A DNA stretch of 64,000 nt, taken from the NCBI RefSeq assembly GCF_030269365.1, contig NZ_BSTF01000017.1, positions 62,001 through 126,000 on the forward strand, in the 5' to 3' direction. Origin of the DNA: Lentzea sp. NBRC 102530. Its GTDB lineage: Bacteria; Actinomycetota; Actinomycetes; Mycobacteriales; Pseudonocardiaceae. The position numbers were made by a program, and so were the translations under genes. Under the pieces are notes generated by a model. That model saw only the letters and a list, made by a program, of their open reading frames with translations. It made no database searches and was not told where the DNA came from. Of this stretch, positions 16,072 through 24,500 are shown piece by piece. Numbering within the stretch: the first letter of the stretch is position 1; each line of letters begins with the position of its first letter.

Positions 16072-17272
16072 CCTGATCTACCTCTCCTGCGGCATCGTCG
16101 GCCTGCTCCTCCTCGCGTACAAGATCCGCGCGTTGCGGTCGAGCTGGGGCAGCCCCCGGGTCGTCGCGCTGATCTCGACCGTGTTCTTCTCGGCGTTCGC
16201 CGTGCTGTTCGCGGCGCCCGCCAACATCACCTGGATCAACTGGGCCTCGGGCGTGCCGAACTTCGCCGCGCTGCTCGTCTACAGCCTCGTGGTGTGCTTC
16301 GCCGGGGCGGCGTTCGCGCTGGTGCTGTACTGGCGCTACCCGGCGGCCCAGGCGTGGCAACGGGTCCGGCTGATCGTCGTCAGCTACACCACCATCGTCG
16401 CGGCCATGATCGTGCTGTTCTTCAAGTCCGAGGTCGACGAGGAACGCCAGATCGACTTCGACACCCACTACGCGACGCAGCCCACGATCGCGGTGTTCCT
16501 GTTCATCTACCTCGTGGCCACGATGGTCGGCTGCGGCGGTCAGGCGTACCACTGCTGGCAGGGTTCGCGGGACCCGGCGATCTCCGCGCGGCCGTGGCTG
16601 CGGCTCGGGCTGCGCTGGTACTGCGCGGCGGCGTTGTTCCCGATGGCGTTCGCGGTCATCAAGCTGTTCGTGCTGCTGATGGACTGGGCGGGCGAGCGCA
16701 GCTTCGACGTCCTGAGCACCACCGCGCCGCTGATGGCATCGCTGTCGATGATCCCGCTGGTGATCGCGATGGCGCTGCCGGTCTTCGGTCCGCGCCGCCC
16801 GTCGCCGTCGCTGTGGCTGCGGCGCTGGCGCACGTACTTCGCGTTGCGGCCGTTGCACCGCGCTTTGGTGCACGTGAACCCCGGCATCGTGCTGGTGGCG
16901 CCGGGCAAGTTCCTCAACCCGCACCACCGCGTGCGGCGGCAGATCATCGAGCTGAACGACTGGCGCTGGGCTTTGACGCCCTACTTCGACCTGAACGTCG
17001 GCGAGGCCGCGTCGTCGCGGGCGGCGCAGGCGGCGCTGACCAAGGACGAGGTGGCCGCCGTCGTGGAGGCCGCCCAGCTGCGCGCCGCCGGGACGTCCGG
17101 CCGTTCGAAGCCCGCGCAGCGCCGGCCCGCCTCGGAGATCGTCGACGGCACCGACCTCGCCACCGAACACGACAGGTGGGTGCGGATCTCGCGGGCGTAC
17201 CAGCACTCGCCGATCGTCGACGCCGCCGTCGCCGATGCGGCACGGGTGCAAGCAGCAGGGGGAATGGATTAG
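16058..17272 (+). CDS. MAB_1171c-family putative transporter (seven-helix membrane protein)
   Basis: 404 residues: seven hydrophobic helices in the first ~245 (from FNLIYLSCGIVGLLLLAYKI to LSMIPLVIAMALPVFG), then a cytoplasmic tail (LNPHHRVRRQIIELNDWRWALTPYF...) of helices. This matches the MAB_1171c / DUF6545 family, named a putative transporter without experimental support that I know of; the fold also resembles a seven-helix receptor. GTG start inside the protease gene; the stop directly abuts the FAD gene, so it is part of a tight operon. I infer a sensor or transport role for the operon. Confidence 0.8.
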   Translation: MAIFNLIYLSCGIVGLLLLAYKIRALRSSWGSPRVVALISTVFFSAFAVLFAAPANITWINWASGVPNFAALLVYSLVVCFAGAAFALVLYWRYPAAQAWQRVRLIVVSYTTIVAAMIVLFFKSEVDEERQIDFDTHYATQPTIAVFLFIYLVATMVGCGGQAYHCWQGSRDPAISARPWLRLGLRWYCAAALFPMAFAVIKLFVLLMDWAGERSFDVLSTTAPLMASLSMIPLVIAMALPVFGPRRPSPSLWLRRWRTYFALRPLHRALVHVNPGIVLVAPGKFLNPHHRVRRQIIELNDWRWALTPYFDLNVGEAASSRAAQAALTKDEVAAVVEAAQLRAAGTSGRSKPAQRRPASEIVDGTDLATEHDRWVRISRAYQHSPIVDAAVADAARVQAAGGMD

Positions 17273-18640
17273 ATGGCACCGACACACGCCGTGGTCCTCG
17301 GCGGCGGACTCTCCGGCATGCTCGCGGCGTCCGTCCTCGTCCGGCACTTCGACGAGGTCACCGTGGTGGAGCGGGACAAGCTCCCCGAGGGTCCCGCGTC
17401 CCGTTCCGGCGTCCCGCAGGCCCGGCACGCCCACCTGCTGATGTCCGGTGGCGCGCGGGCGATCGAGACGCTGCTGCCCGGCACGCTGGACGCGTTGTTC
17501 GAGGCCGGCGCCCACCGCATCGGCGTGCCGAACGACCTGGTGTCGCTGAGCGCGCAGGGGTGGGTGCCGCGGTTCCCCGAGATGCAGTTCATCGTGTCGT
17601 GCAGCCGCAGCCTGCTCGACTGGGTGGTCCGCTCCCAGGCGTTGCGAGACGACAAGATCTCGGTGCTGACCGGCACCGAACCGGTCTCGCTGCTGGGGTC
17701 TTCGGACGCGGTGACCGGGGTGGTGGTCGCGGACCGGGTCTCCCAGGCGCAGACCACTCTCGAGGCCGACCTGGTGCTGGACGCCTGCGGGCGTGGTTCG
17801 CGGCTGCCCGCGTGGCTGGTCTCGCTCGGGCTGCCCGCGGTGCACTCGGAGAGCGTCGACTCCGGTCTTGCTTATGCCACGCGGATCTTCCGGGCTCCTG
17901 CCACGGCCGTGTCCGGGTTCCCGATCGTCAACGTGCAGGCGAACCCCCGCGACCCGCACCCCGGCTGCACCGCGACGTTGCTGCCCATCGAGGACGGGCG
18001 CTGGCTGGTCACGCTGTCCGGCACGCGCGGCGGCGAACCCACGACCTCGGAGTCGGAGTTCGTCTCGTTCGCGCGCTCGGTGCGCAACCCGGTGGTCGGC
18101 GACCTGATCGCGGACGCCGAGCCGTTGTCGCCGGTGTACGGGTCGCACAGCACGGCGAACCGGCGGATGTTCTTCGAGCGGCTGCGCGCCTGGCCCGCCG
18201 GGTTGCTGGCGCTGGGCGACTCGGTCGCCACCTACAACCCCGTGTACGGGCACGGGATGTCGATCGCGGCGCAGAGCGCCGAGGTGCTGGACGCAGGACT
18301 GGCCGCCGGGCAGTCGGCGCACCAGGTCCAGCGCGGGATCGGCAAGGTGGTCGACGGCGCCTGGGCCATGGCCACCAACCAGGACATCCTGTATCCGGGT
18401 GCGGTGGGCAAGCCCCTTCCGCTGGCCGGGCGGGTGTTGCAGCGGTACGTGGACCGGCTGGTGCGCACGGCCACCACGGAGGCGGCGGTGACGCGGGCGT
18501 TCCTGGACGCCTTCACGTTGTCTGCGCCGATGGCGAACTTGTTGAGCCCCAAGGTGTTGTGGGCGACCCTGCGCGGGCCCCGGTCGGCATCTCCGGAGCC
18601 GACGCTGACCGAGGACGAACGCGAGCGGGTGACCGGCTGA
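17273..18640 (+). CDS. FAD-dependent monooxygenase/epoxidase-like protein
   Basis: 455-residue flavoprotein: N-terminal Rossmann motif VVLGGGLSGMLAASVLVRHFDEVTVVERD, the substrate-side RSGVPQARHAHLL, and the second FAD motif LALGDSVATYNPVYGHGMSIA. The last two are typical of the squalene-epoxidase / LasC-type polyether epoxidase group. Substrate unknown. It begins the base after the upstream stop, and its own TGA overlaps the next ATG by one base, so it belongs to the HTH-protease-membrane operon. Confidence 0.87.
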   Translation: MAPTHAVVLGGGLSGMLAASVLVRHFDEVTVVERDKLPEGPASRSGVPQARHAHLLMSGGARAIETLLPGTLDALFEAGAHRIGVPNDLVSLSAQGWVPRFPEMQFIVSCSRSLLDWVVRSQALRDDKISVLTGTEPVSLLGSSDAVTGVVVADRVSQAQTTLEADLVLDACGRGSRLPAWLVSLGLPAVHSESVDSGLAYATRIFRAPATAVSGFPIVNVQANPRDPHPGCTATLLPIEDGRWLVTLSGTRGGEPTTSESEFVSFARSVRNPVVGDLIADAEPLSPVYGSHSTANRRMFFERLRAWPAGLLALGDSVATYNPVYGHGMSIAAQSAEVLDAGLAAGQSAHQVQRGIGKVVDGAWAMATNQDILYPGAVGKPLPLAGRVLQRYVDRLVRTATTEAAVTRAFLDAFTLSAPMANLLSPKVLWATLRGPRSASPEPTLTEDERERVTG

Positions 18641-19026
18641 TGTACGACCTGCAGGCCGCCATCGCTCCGGCCGGGGTGCTCGGCGACGGCGCGGTGCCGC
18701 TCGCCCAAGGCCTGGAACTGCTGCCGCTGCCCGACGGTCCGGGGGAAGCACGGCCCGCGGAGTGGTCGACGCGCGGGCCGGTCGCGCTCGTGGACGCGGA
18801 GTACTTCGGTGGCGTGGGCACGCAGCGGGCCGAGGTCTGGGACCAGGGCCACCTCGTGCTCGGGCCGCTGGTGCGCGGGCACGGCGACCCGCCGCCGGAC
18901 GTCTCCCCCATCTCGCTCGCCCTCCGGCGGCTCGGTGCCGTGCGCGGCGAGCACCTCGACGAGTTCGACGCCGTGGGGCTCGGCCGGCACCGCGACACCA
19001 GCCGCTGGGTGACGTCCGCCGACTGA
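18640..19026 (+). CDS. conserved hypothetical protein, last gene of the operon
   Basis: 128 residues with no named domain that I can assign. Features that look conserved: a MYDLQAAIAP start, the block VALVDAEYFGGVGTQRAEVWDQGHLVLGPL, SPISLALRRLGAVRG and a closing DEFDAVGLGRHRDTSRW. The acidic, Gly/Trp-containing core recalls polymorphic-toxin immunity proteins, but this is only a resemblance. Translationally coupled to the FAD gene (TGATG). The last 49 bp, coding for GLGRHRDTSRWVTSAD, are duplicated just after the stop. Confidence 0.75.
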   Translation: MYDLQAAIAPAGVLGDGAVPLAQGLELLPLPDGPGEARPAEWSTRGPVALVDAEYFGGVGTQRAEVWDQGHLVLGPLVRGHGDPPPDVSPISLALRRLGAVRGEHLDEFDAVGLGRHRDTSRWVTSAD

Positions 19027-19115
19027 CCTCGGCCGGTACCGCGACACCAGCCGCTGGGTGACGTCCGCCGACTGACCTCGGCCGGTACCGCGGCACCTGC
19101 CCGCTGGGTCACGTA
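18979..19115. repeat. 49-bp tandem repeat: copied end of the upstream gene
   Basis: Copy 1 (18979-19027) is the end of the hypothetical gene including its TGA, copy 2 (19028-19076) is nearly identical, and a degraded third copy starts at 19077. A tail duplication downstream of an operon. Confidence 0.85.
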
Positions 19116-19133
19116 CCCGCCGCGCCACCAGCC

Positions 19134-19261
19134 CGGCAGGCCACCCGCCCGCCACGTCACCAACCCGGCAGGCCACCCGCCCGCCACGTCACCAACCCGG
19201 CAGGCCACCCGCCCGCCACGTCACCAACCCGGCAGGCCACCCGCCCGCCACGTCACCAGCC
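19134..19261. repeat. four-copy 32-bp minisatellite
   Basis: Four near-identical 32-bp units begin at 19134, 19166, 19198 and 19230. Each contains GGCAGGCCACCCGCCCGCCA followed by CGTCACCAACC. Units abut directly with no spacers. ACGTCACC inside each unit is the reverse complement of GGTGACGT in the 49-bp repeats next door, so transcripts could pair. The stretch 19027-19300 between two convergent genes holds only these repeats. Confidence 0.9.
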
Positions 19262-19300
19262 AGCCGCGTGACGTGCCCACCGCGGCACCAGCCCGCCGCG

Positions 19301-19774
19301 TCACGCCTGCGGGGTGAACACCGCGCTCTGCACGTAGTTCATCGCCTCGACGAACACCGGGTCCGTCATCCGCGCGGTCATCTCCTCCGGCGTGGGCTGG
19401 GCGACCCGCTGGTGCACCCACCAGAGGTTGCCGCAGGGGTCGGCGAAGCGGCTGACCCTGTCGCCCCAGAACAGTTCCGTGGGCTCGGTGACGACCCTGG
19501 CACCCAGTTCCACCGCCCGGCGCAGGACCTCGGCGTCGTCGGCCACGTAGAGGCGCAGGAAGCCCGGGGTCGGGGTCCAGTCCGGCTGGTCGAAGAGCAT
19601 CACCACCGAGTCTCCGATGCGGACCTCGGCGTGGCCGATGTTCGGTGCCTCGCCGACGCGGCCGAGTTCGGTGGCGTCGAAGACCTCGACGATGAAGTCG
19701 ATCAGGTCTGCGGTCCGGCCACGGCTGATCAGCCACGGCGTCACGGTGTGGTAACCCTCGGGCACAACGTTCAT
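19301..19774 (-). CDS. VOC-superfamily (glyoxalase/PhnB-like) protein
   Basis: 157 residues with a paired beta-alpha-beta-beta-beta layout: TPWLISRGRTADLIDFIVEVFDATE, EVRIGDSVVMLFDQ, YVADDAEVLRRAVELGARVV, WGDRVSRFADPCGNLWWV. The ending 'D.FGD.....DPxGN.W' is the PhnB-type VOC signature. No specific reaction can be assigned. It faces a WYL-type regulator across an inverted repeat, a common pairing in which the regulator controls the VOC gene. Confidence 0.85.
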   Translation of the reverse strand: MNVVPEGYHTVTPWLISRGRTADLIDFIVEVFDATELGRVGEAPNIGHAEVRIGDSVVMLFDQPDWTPTPGFLRLYVADDAEVLRRAVELGARVVTEPTELFWGDRVSRFADPCGNLWWVHQRVAQPTPEEMTARMTDPVFVEAMNYVQSAVFTPQA

Positions 19775-19818
19775 CGGTCTCCCCTTCGAGTTCGGTGAGG
19801 AAGACCGTATGGCCCAGA

Positions 19819-19837
19819 TAGGACCGTTCCGGTCCTA
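19819..19837. promoter_or_regulatory. inverted-repeat operator between VOC and WYL genes
   Basis: TAGGACCG-TTC-CGGTCCTA, perfect 8-bp arms with a 3-bp centre, in the 85-bp divergent gap. It is the probable binding site of the adjacent WYL regulator. Confidence 0.6.
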
Positions 19838-19859
19838 GTTCGTGCTTAGGTTGGCGACC

Positions 19860-20813
19860 ATGAGTGATGCGGCTCGGTTGTTGCGCCTGCTGTCCCTGCT
19901 GCAGACACCTCGGGAGTGGCCGGGCAGCGAACTCGCCGAGCGGCTCGGGGTCACCGGGCGGACCGTGCGGCGCGACGTCGAACGGTTGCGCGACCTCGGG
20001 TATCCCGTCGAGGCGACGCTCGGGGCGCTCGGCGGGTACCGGCTCGTGGCGGGTGCGGCCATGCCGCCGTTGCTGCTCGACGACGAGGAGGCGGTGGCGA
20101 TCGCCGTCGGGTTGCGGACGGCCGCGCGGCAGCCCGTGGCGGGCATCGCCGAAGCCTCGCTGCGAGCGTTGGCGAAGTTGCAGCAGGTGCTGCCGCCCCG
20201 GCTCGGCCGGCGGGTTTCGGCGCTCACGAAGGCCACGTCGGCGGCGGAGGCGTCGTTCGCCACGCTCGTCGATCCCGGCCAGCTCACCGTGATCGCGGCG
20301 GCCACCACCGCGCGCGAGCGGCTGCGGTTCGCGTACGTGACCAACGAGAGCGCGGTCGCCAAGCGGCACGTGGAGCCTGTTCAGTTGGTAGCGCTCGGCC
20401 GGCGCTGGTACCTCCTCGCCTTCGACGTGGAACGGGACGACTGGCGGATCTTCCGGCTGGACCGCGTGTCCGAGGCGTTCGCCACCGGGGCGCGGTTCAC
20501 CCCGCGCGTGCCACCCGGCGGCGACGCCGCGGAGTTCGTGGCACGCAGGATGTACGACTCAGCGCCCACCTACCGGGCACACGCGACGCTGCGGCTGCCC
20601 GCGGACCTCGCGCGGGCGCGCCTGGCGGACTTCGCCGGCGACATCACGCCGGTGGACGACGACTCGTGCACGTGGCACAGCGTCGAGGACACGATCGACT
20701 ACCTCGCGTTCCGGCTCACCCTGCTGGGCTGTGACTTCGTGGTGCACGGGCCCGGCGAACTCGTCGAGCACCTGCGCGGCCTGGGCGAGCGGATCTCCCG
20801 CTCAGTCCGGTGA
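19860..20813 (+). CDS. YafY-type WYL-domain transcriptional regulator
   Basis: 317 residues. N-terminal HTH (LLRLLSLLQTPREWPGSELAERLGVTGRTVRRDVERLRDLGYPVEA...GGYRL), central WYL domain (VEPVQLVALGRRWYLLAFDVERDDWRIFRLDRV) and a C-terminal WCX extension. WYL domains bind small ligands or nucleic acid and usually control nearby genes. I start at the ATG at 19860, where the HTH begins, rather than 19842. The 3' end overlaps the convergent DUF4262 gene by 12 bp. Confidence 0.88.
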   Translation: MSDAARLLRLLSLLQTPREWPGSELAERLGVTGRTVRRDVERLRDLGYPVEATLGALGGYRLVAGAAMPPLLLDDEEAVAIAVGLRTAARQPVAGIAEASLRALAKLQQVLPPRLGRRVSALTKATSAAEASFATLVDPGQLTVIAAATTARERLRFAYVTNESAVAKRHVEPVQLVALGRRWYLLAFDVERDDWRIFRLDRVSEAFATGARFTPRVPPGGDAAEFVARRMYDSAPTYRAHATLRLPADLARARLADFAGDITPVDDDSCTWHSVEDTIDYLAFRLTLLGCDFVVHGPGELVEHLRGLGERISRSVR

Positions 20814-21272
20814 GGCCCTGATCCCCAGCACCGGCTGCCCTCCCCGCACGCCGGAGTACGCGCGGTCCCACGGCCAGCGCCCCGCGGAGTCGGCGTGCAC
20901 GAGCTGCAACGCCGAGATGCCCTCGCCGTACAACCGCGCGGACACCAGCAGGTGCGCCCACGGCCGTTCGACGCGCACGACCTCCAGCAACTGCCCGGAC
21001 ACGGTGAAGCGGTCCCCCGGCGACGGCAGGCAGACGCGCACGACGTGATCGGCCGCCGCGTCGAGCAGGCGCCCCGCCTCCAGCACGGGCAGGCCCGTCA
21101 CGACGAGCTCCGGCAGCCCGTGCGGACTCAGGCCGACCGTGTAGGCCCAGGGCGGATGGGCTCTGTCCCGGTCCATCGCCTGCACGGCCCACCCGCGCGC
21201 GTCGATGCAGCGGCGCAGGGTCGCCAGGTGCTCCTCCATGCGGTCGGCGGGGTGGTCGCAGTCCCAGCACAT
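20802..21272 (-). CDS. DUF4262 family protein
   Basis: 156 residues. Begins MCWDCDHP, then the family core WAVQAMDRDRAHPPWAYTVGLSPHGLPELVVTGL and a C-terminal GQPVLGIRA. DUF4262 proteins are small, soluble and uncharacterised; the CxxC at the N-terminus may bind metal. Transcribed away from the TIR-CHAT unit; a 10-bp inverted repeat lies in the divergent gap. Confidence 0.8.
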   Translation of the reverse strand: MCWDCDHPADRMEEHLATLRRCIDARGWAVQAMDRDRAHPPWAYTVGLSPHGLPELVVTGLPVLEAGRLLDAAADHVVRVCLPSPGDRFTVSGQLLEVVRVERPWAHLLVSARLYGEGISALQLVHADSAGRWPWDRAYSGVRGGQPVLGIRASPD

Positions 21273-21323
21273 CGTGGTCTCCTCGGATCGGTGGTGGATC
21301 CAGTGTGCCGAGGAGCACCGACA

Positions 21324-21367
21324 AGATCGTTTGGGCAGTTCGTTGACAGAAAGTGGACAAACGATCT
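21324..21367. promoter_or_regulatory. inverted repeat around a TTGACA element upstream of the TIR-CHAT unit
   Basis: AGATCGTTTG (21324-21333) and CAAACGATCT (21358-21367) are perfect reverse complements separated by 24 bp, and the gap contains TTGACA at 21343-21348, a consensus -35. Another GATCGTT follows at 21380-21386. This looks like an operator controlling a promoter for the small ORF and the large CHAT-TIR gene. Confidence 0.5.
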
Positions 21368-21412
21368 GTGGGCCGTCTGGATCGTTAATCTGCGACGCAC
21401 GGAGGATCGTGC

Positions 21413-21559
21413 ATGCGCCAACGAACGCGTCTCACCGCGGCCGTAGCGGCCGCGGCCGTGTCCACCCGCCGGTCCTCCCGATCGGACGGAGACATGGGCG
21501 ACATAGGACCCGGTAATGCGCCACGGCCCACAATGGACGCCAGGGGCTGCGGGGCCTGA
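21413..21559 (+). CDS. small ORF (48 residues) coupled to the CHAT-TIR gene
   Basis: ATG at 21413 preceded by GGAGG at seven bases, a much better ribosome site than that of the next gene. The product starts MRQRTRLTAAVAAAAVS, which has a basic then hydrophobic N-terminus like a short signal or membrane anchor, and ends MDARGCGA. Its TGA is directly followed by the ATG of the 1002-residue gene, so translation is probably coupled. It could be a real micro-protein of the system or only a translation leader. Confidence 0.45.
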   Translation: MRQRTRLTAAVAAAAVSTRRSSRSDGDMGDIGPGNAPRPTMDARGCGA

Positions 21560-24500
21560 ATGCACTTCGAACCCGGCACCCCGCTCGCGGACGCGGTCAA
21601 GGCCGCCAGGTCCGCGGCGCTGCGCGGCAACGTGCTCGGCGTCGACCTCGCCTACCGCCGGGCCGCCCGGATCAGCCCGCTGGTGGCCCACGACCACTGC
21701 GCCACCCTGCTGAACCTCGGCGCGGTCACCAAGGCCGCGCAACGCTGCGACGAGTACCTCGACCGCACCAAGGACACCACCCTGCGCATCCTGCGGGCCC
21801 AGATCCGCAGTGCCGCAACGGATCACACCGGTGCCGAGCAGGACGTCCGCGAACTGCGCAAGCTCAAGCTCACCGAACTCGAACAGGCGCGGCTCGCCCG
21901 CGTCGCCGCGCTCGCCGCCGCCGACCGCTACGACTACCCCACCGCGGAGAGCGAGTTCGACGCCGCCGAACGCCACTTCCGCCGCGCCGGCCGCCCGGAA
22001 CACCTCGAGCACGTCAGCCGGGACCGGGTCCTGCTCGACGTCCGCAGGGGCAGCCGCGTCTCGAAGATCACCACGACCCCGCCGAGCAGTCCCGCCGAGT
22101 TCCTGCAACGGGCCACCGCGTTGCGCCGCGAGGTCCGCTACGACGAGGCGCTGGCGTTGATGACGAGGTGCGCCACCAGCTACCAGATCGAACCCGCGCT
22201 GCGGTTCGCGGTCCTGTTCGAGCTGACCGTGCTGCTCGTGATGACCAGGCAGGCGGGTGCGGCCCGGCGCCTGTTCCCGCTGCTCGTCGCCGCGGCGGGC
22301 CCGGACGCCATCTCCCGGCTCCCCGACGCCACGCAGACGTTGCGCCCGGAGCGCAGGCTCACCCACGTGCGCCGCCTGATCGCCGACGACGAACTGCTGA
22401 AGGCGGAAGGCATGCTGGGCGAGGGGAACTCCCCGCTGTGGCACCTCACCGCCGCCGAACTCGCCTACGCACAGGGAGAACTCGAACAGGCCGCGAAGCA
22501 CTTCGAGGTCGCCAGCAGGTCGGGCCACGCCGAACTCACCGCGCTCGCCCTGCGCAAGCTCGGCGACACCTTCGCCGACGCGGGCCACGAGGCCCTCGCG
22601 ACCCGGCACTGGGCCGAGTCGCACCGGGTCGAGGAGAGCGTCGCCGACCACCGCGACAGCTCCAGCGTCAAGCTCAGGATGCTGCGCACCGCCCCGGACG
22701 TGCGCGACGGCCGGGTGCGCGCGGCCGCCCGCCGCGTCCACCGCGAGGGCGCGAAGGCGTTGCCGGGACTGGTGGTCGCCGTCGAGGCCGCCCGCGGCAC
22801 GGCGCTGGCCGACCACCGCGACCTGCCGGGGTTCGCCGAACTGAAGGCCGCGCGGCGCTGGCTCTCCCGCGCCACCCGGCACCTCGCCGGGGACCAGGTC
22901 GTGTGGATGATGCACGCGACCCCGGACCGGCTGCACCACGTGCTGGTCAAGGGCCGCCGTATCACGCACCTCACGACCGACGTGCACGTCGGCGACCTCA
23001 CCGACACGATCCGCCGCATCAAGGCCTGGAAACCCCGCTACGACCCGGCGGTCCTCAGCGCGCTGCTCCAGGAGCTCAGCCACCAGATCGCGCTGGACGA
23101 GGTCGTGAAAGCCCTGCCTGCCGGCGCGACCAGGGTCGTCGTGGTGGCGGACGGCCTGCTGGCGGACGTCCCGCTGACGGGCCTGCCGGTCGCCGGCACG
23201 CACCTCGGCCGGGTCCTCGCGTTGTCCAGCCTGCCGAACCTGTCGGCGCTGCGCCCGTTGCACCGCCGCGCCCGCGGGCAGCGCGGCGACCAGGCCGAGA
23301 TCGTCGGGAAAGCCGAAGAACTGCAACGGGTCCTGGACGAACGACGCTGCCAGCGCGTGCGCATCAACGCCCACGGCATGCACGACCGGATGAACCCCGA
23401 GTTGTCGTGGCTCCAGTTCACCGACGAACAGGTGTCCGCGGAAGCGTTGGCGGAGCTGGACTTCAGCGCGTTCGGCACGGTCGTGCTCGGCGCCGCCGAC
23501 CTCGGTTTCGCCCACGCGACCATCACCGCCGGCACGTCGTCGGTCCTCGCCGCCCGCTGGCAACCGGCGGCCGACGCGCGGCGCAAGGTGCTCGACGCGT
23601 TCGACCACCACCTGGCCAAGTTCCCGAGAGACCTCGCACTGCAGCACGCGCTGAAGGAAGTCGCCGACCGGCACCCGGCCGACTGGGCCTGCTGGTCCCT
23701 GCACGGCGACGCGGGCGTGCAGACCTCAGCGGGCCCGCTGCGCAGAAGACTCAGGAAGGACGGAGACCCCGTGCCGCTCGAAACCCGCCCCAAGGTGTTC
23801 CTGTCGTTCGCCGGGAAGGACCGCGGCCACGCCGAGAAGCTCCGCGCCGAACTGGAGGCCCGCAACGTCAACGCGTACCTGGACGAGAACGAGGCCGAGG
23901 CCGGCGACACCGCGACCGCCGCGATCGACGAGGCGCTGGCCACGTCGGACTACTACGTGCTGCTGTGGTCGGAGAACACCCCGCACCGCGAGTGGGTCGC
24001 GGCGGACTGGACGGCGGCGTTCAACCTCGAGATGACCCGCCGCCGCGCCTTCCTGTTCATCGTGCGGCTGGACGAGGAACCGCTGCCCCCGCTGCTCGCG
24101 CCGCGCAAGCACATCGACCTGGTGGACGCGGCCGACCGCCTGGTCGCGACCTGGCGGGCCGATCGCAAGTCCGAGCTCCCCGTGTTCCCGCAACCGGTCC
24201 CGCCCACGCCGGACGGCCCGACGGTCGCGATCTCGGTGCGCAGCCACGACCTCGGCACCACGCACGTCGTCATGACCCCGTTGCACCTCACCGGCTCCGC
24301 GCTCTACCGGTCGGTGTTCGAGGCGCTGCAGCTGCCGACCGAGCAGATCACGTTCGACGGCACGATCGGCATGCGCTTCACCTACGAGCTGTACCAGCAG
24401 AACGAACCGATCGCGGACGACGAGTCCACTGTGGAGCTCGCCTCCGACGTGGTGGACATCGCCGTCCGCGTCGAGTCGTTCAAGCAGGACCAGGAGACCG

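Noticed and set aside
15878-19096. 1072-codon minus-strand ORF
   Set aside because: Runs antisense through four well-supported genes and has an Arg/Pro/His-biased translation.
19134-19261. CRISPR array
   Set aside because: The 32-bp units abut directly with no unique spacers, and no cas genes are present.
21128-23704. 858-codon minus-strand ORF opposite the CHAT-TIR gene
   Set aside because: No motifs and biased composition; the plus strand encodes clear TPR and TIR domains.
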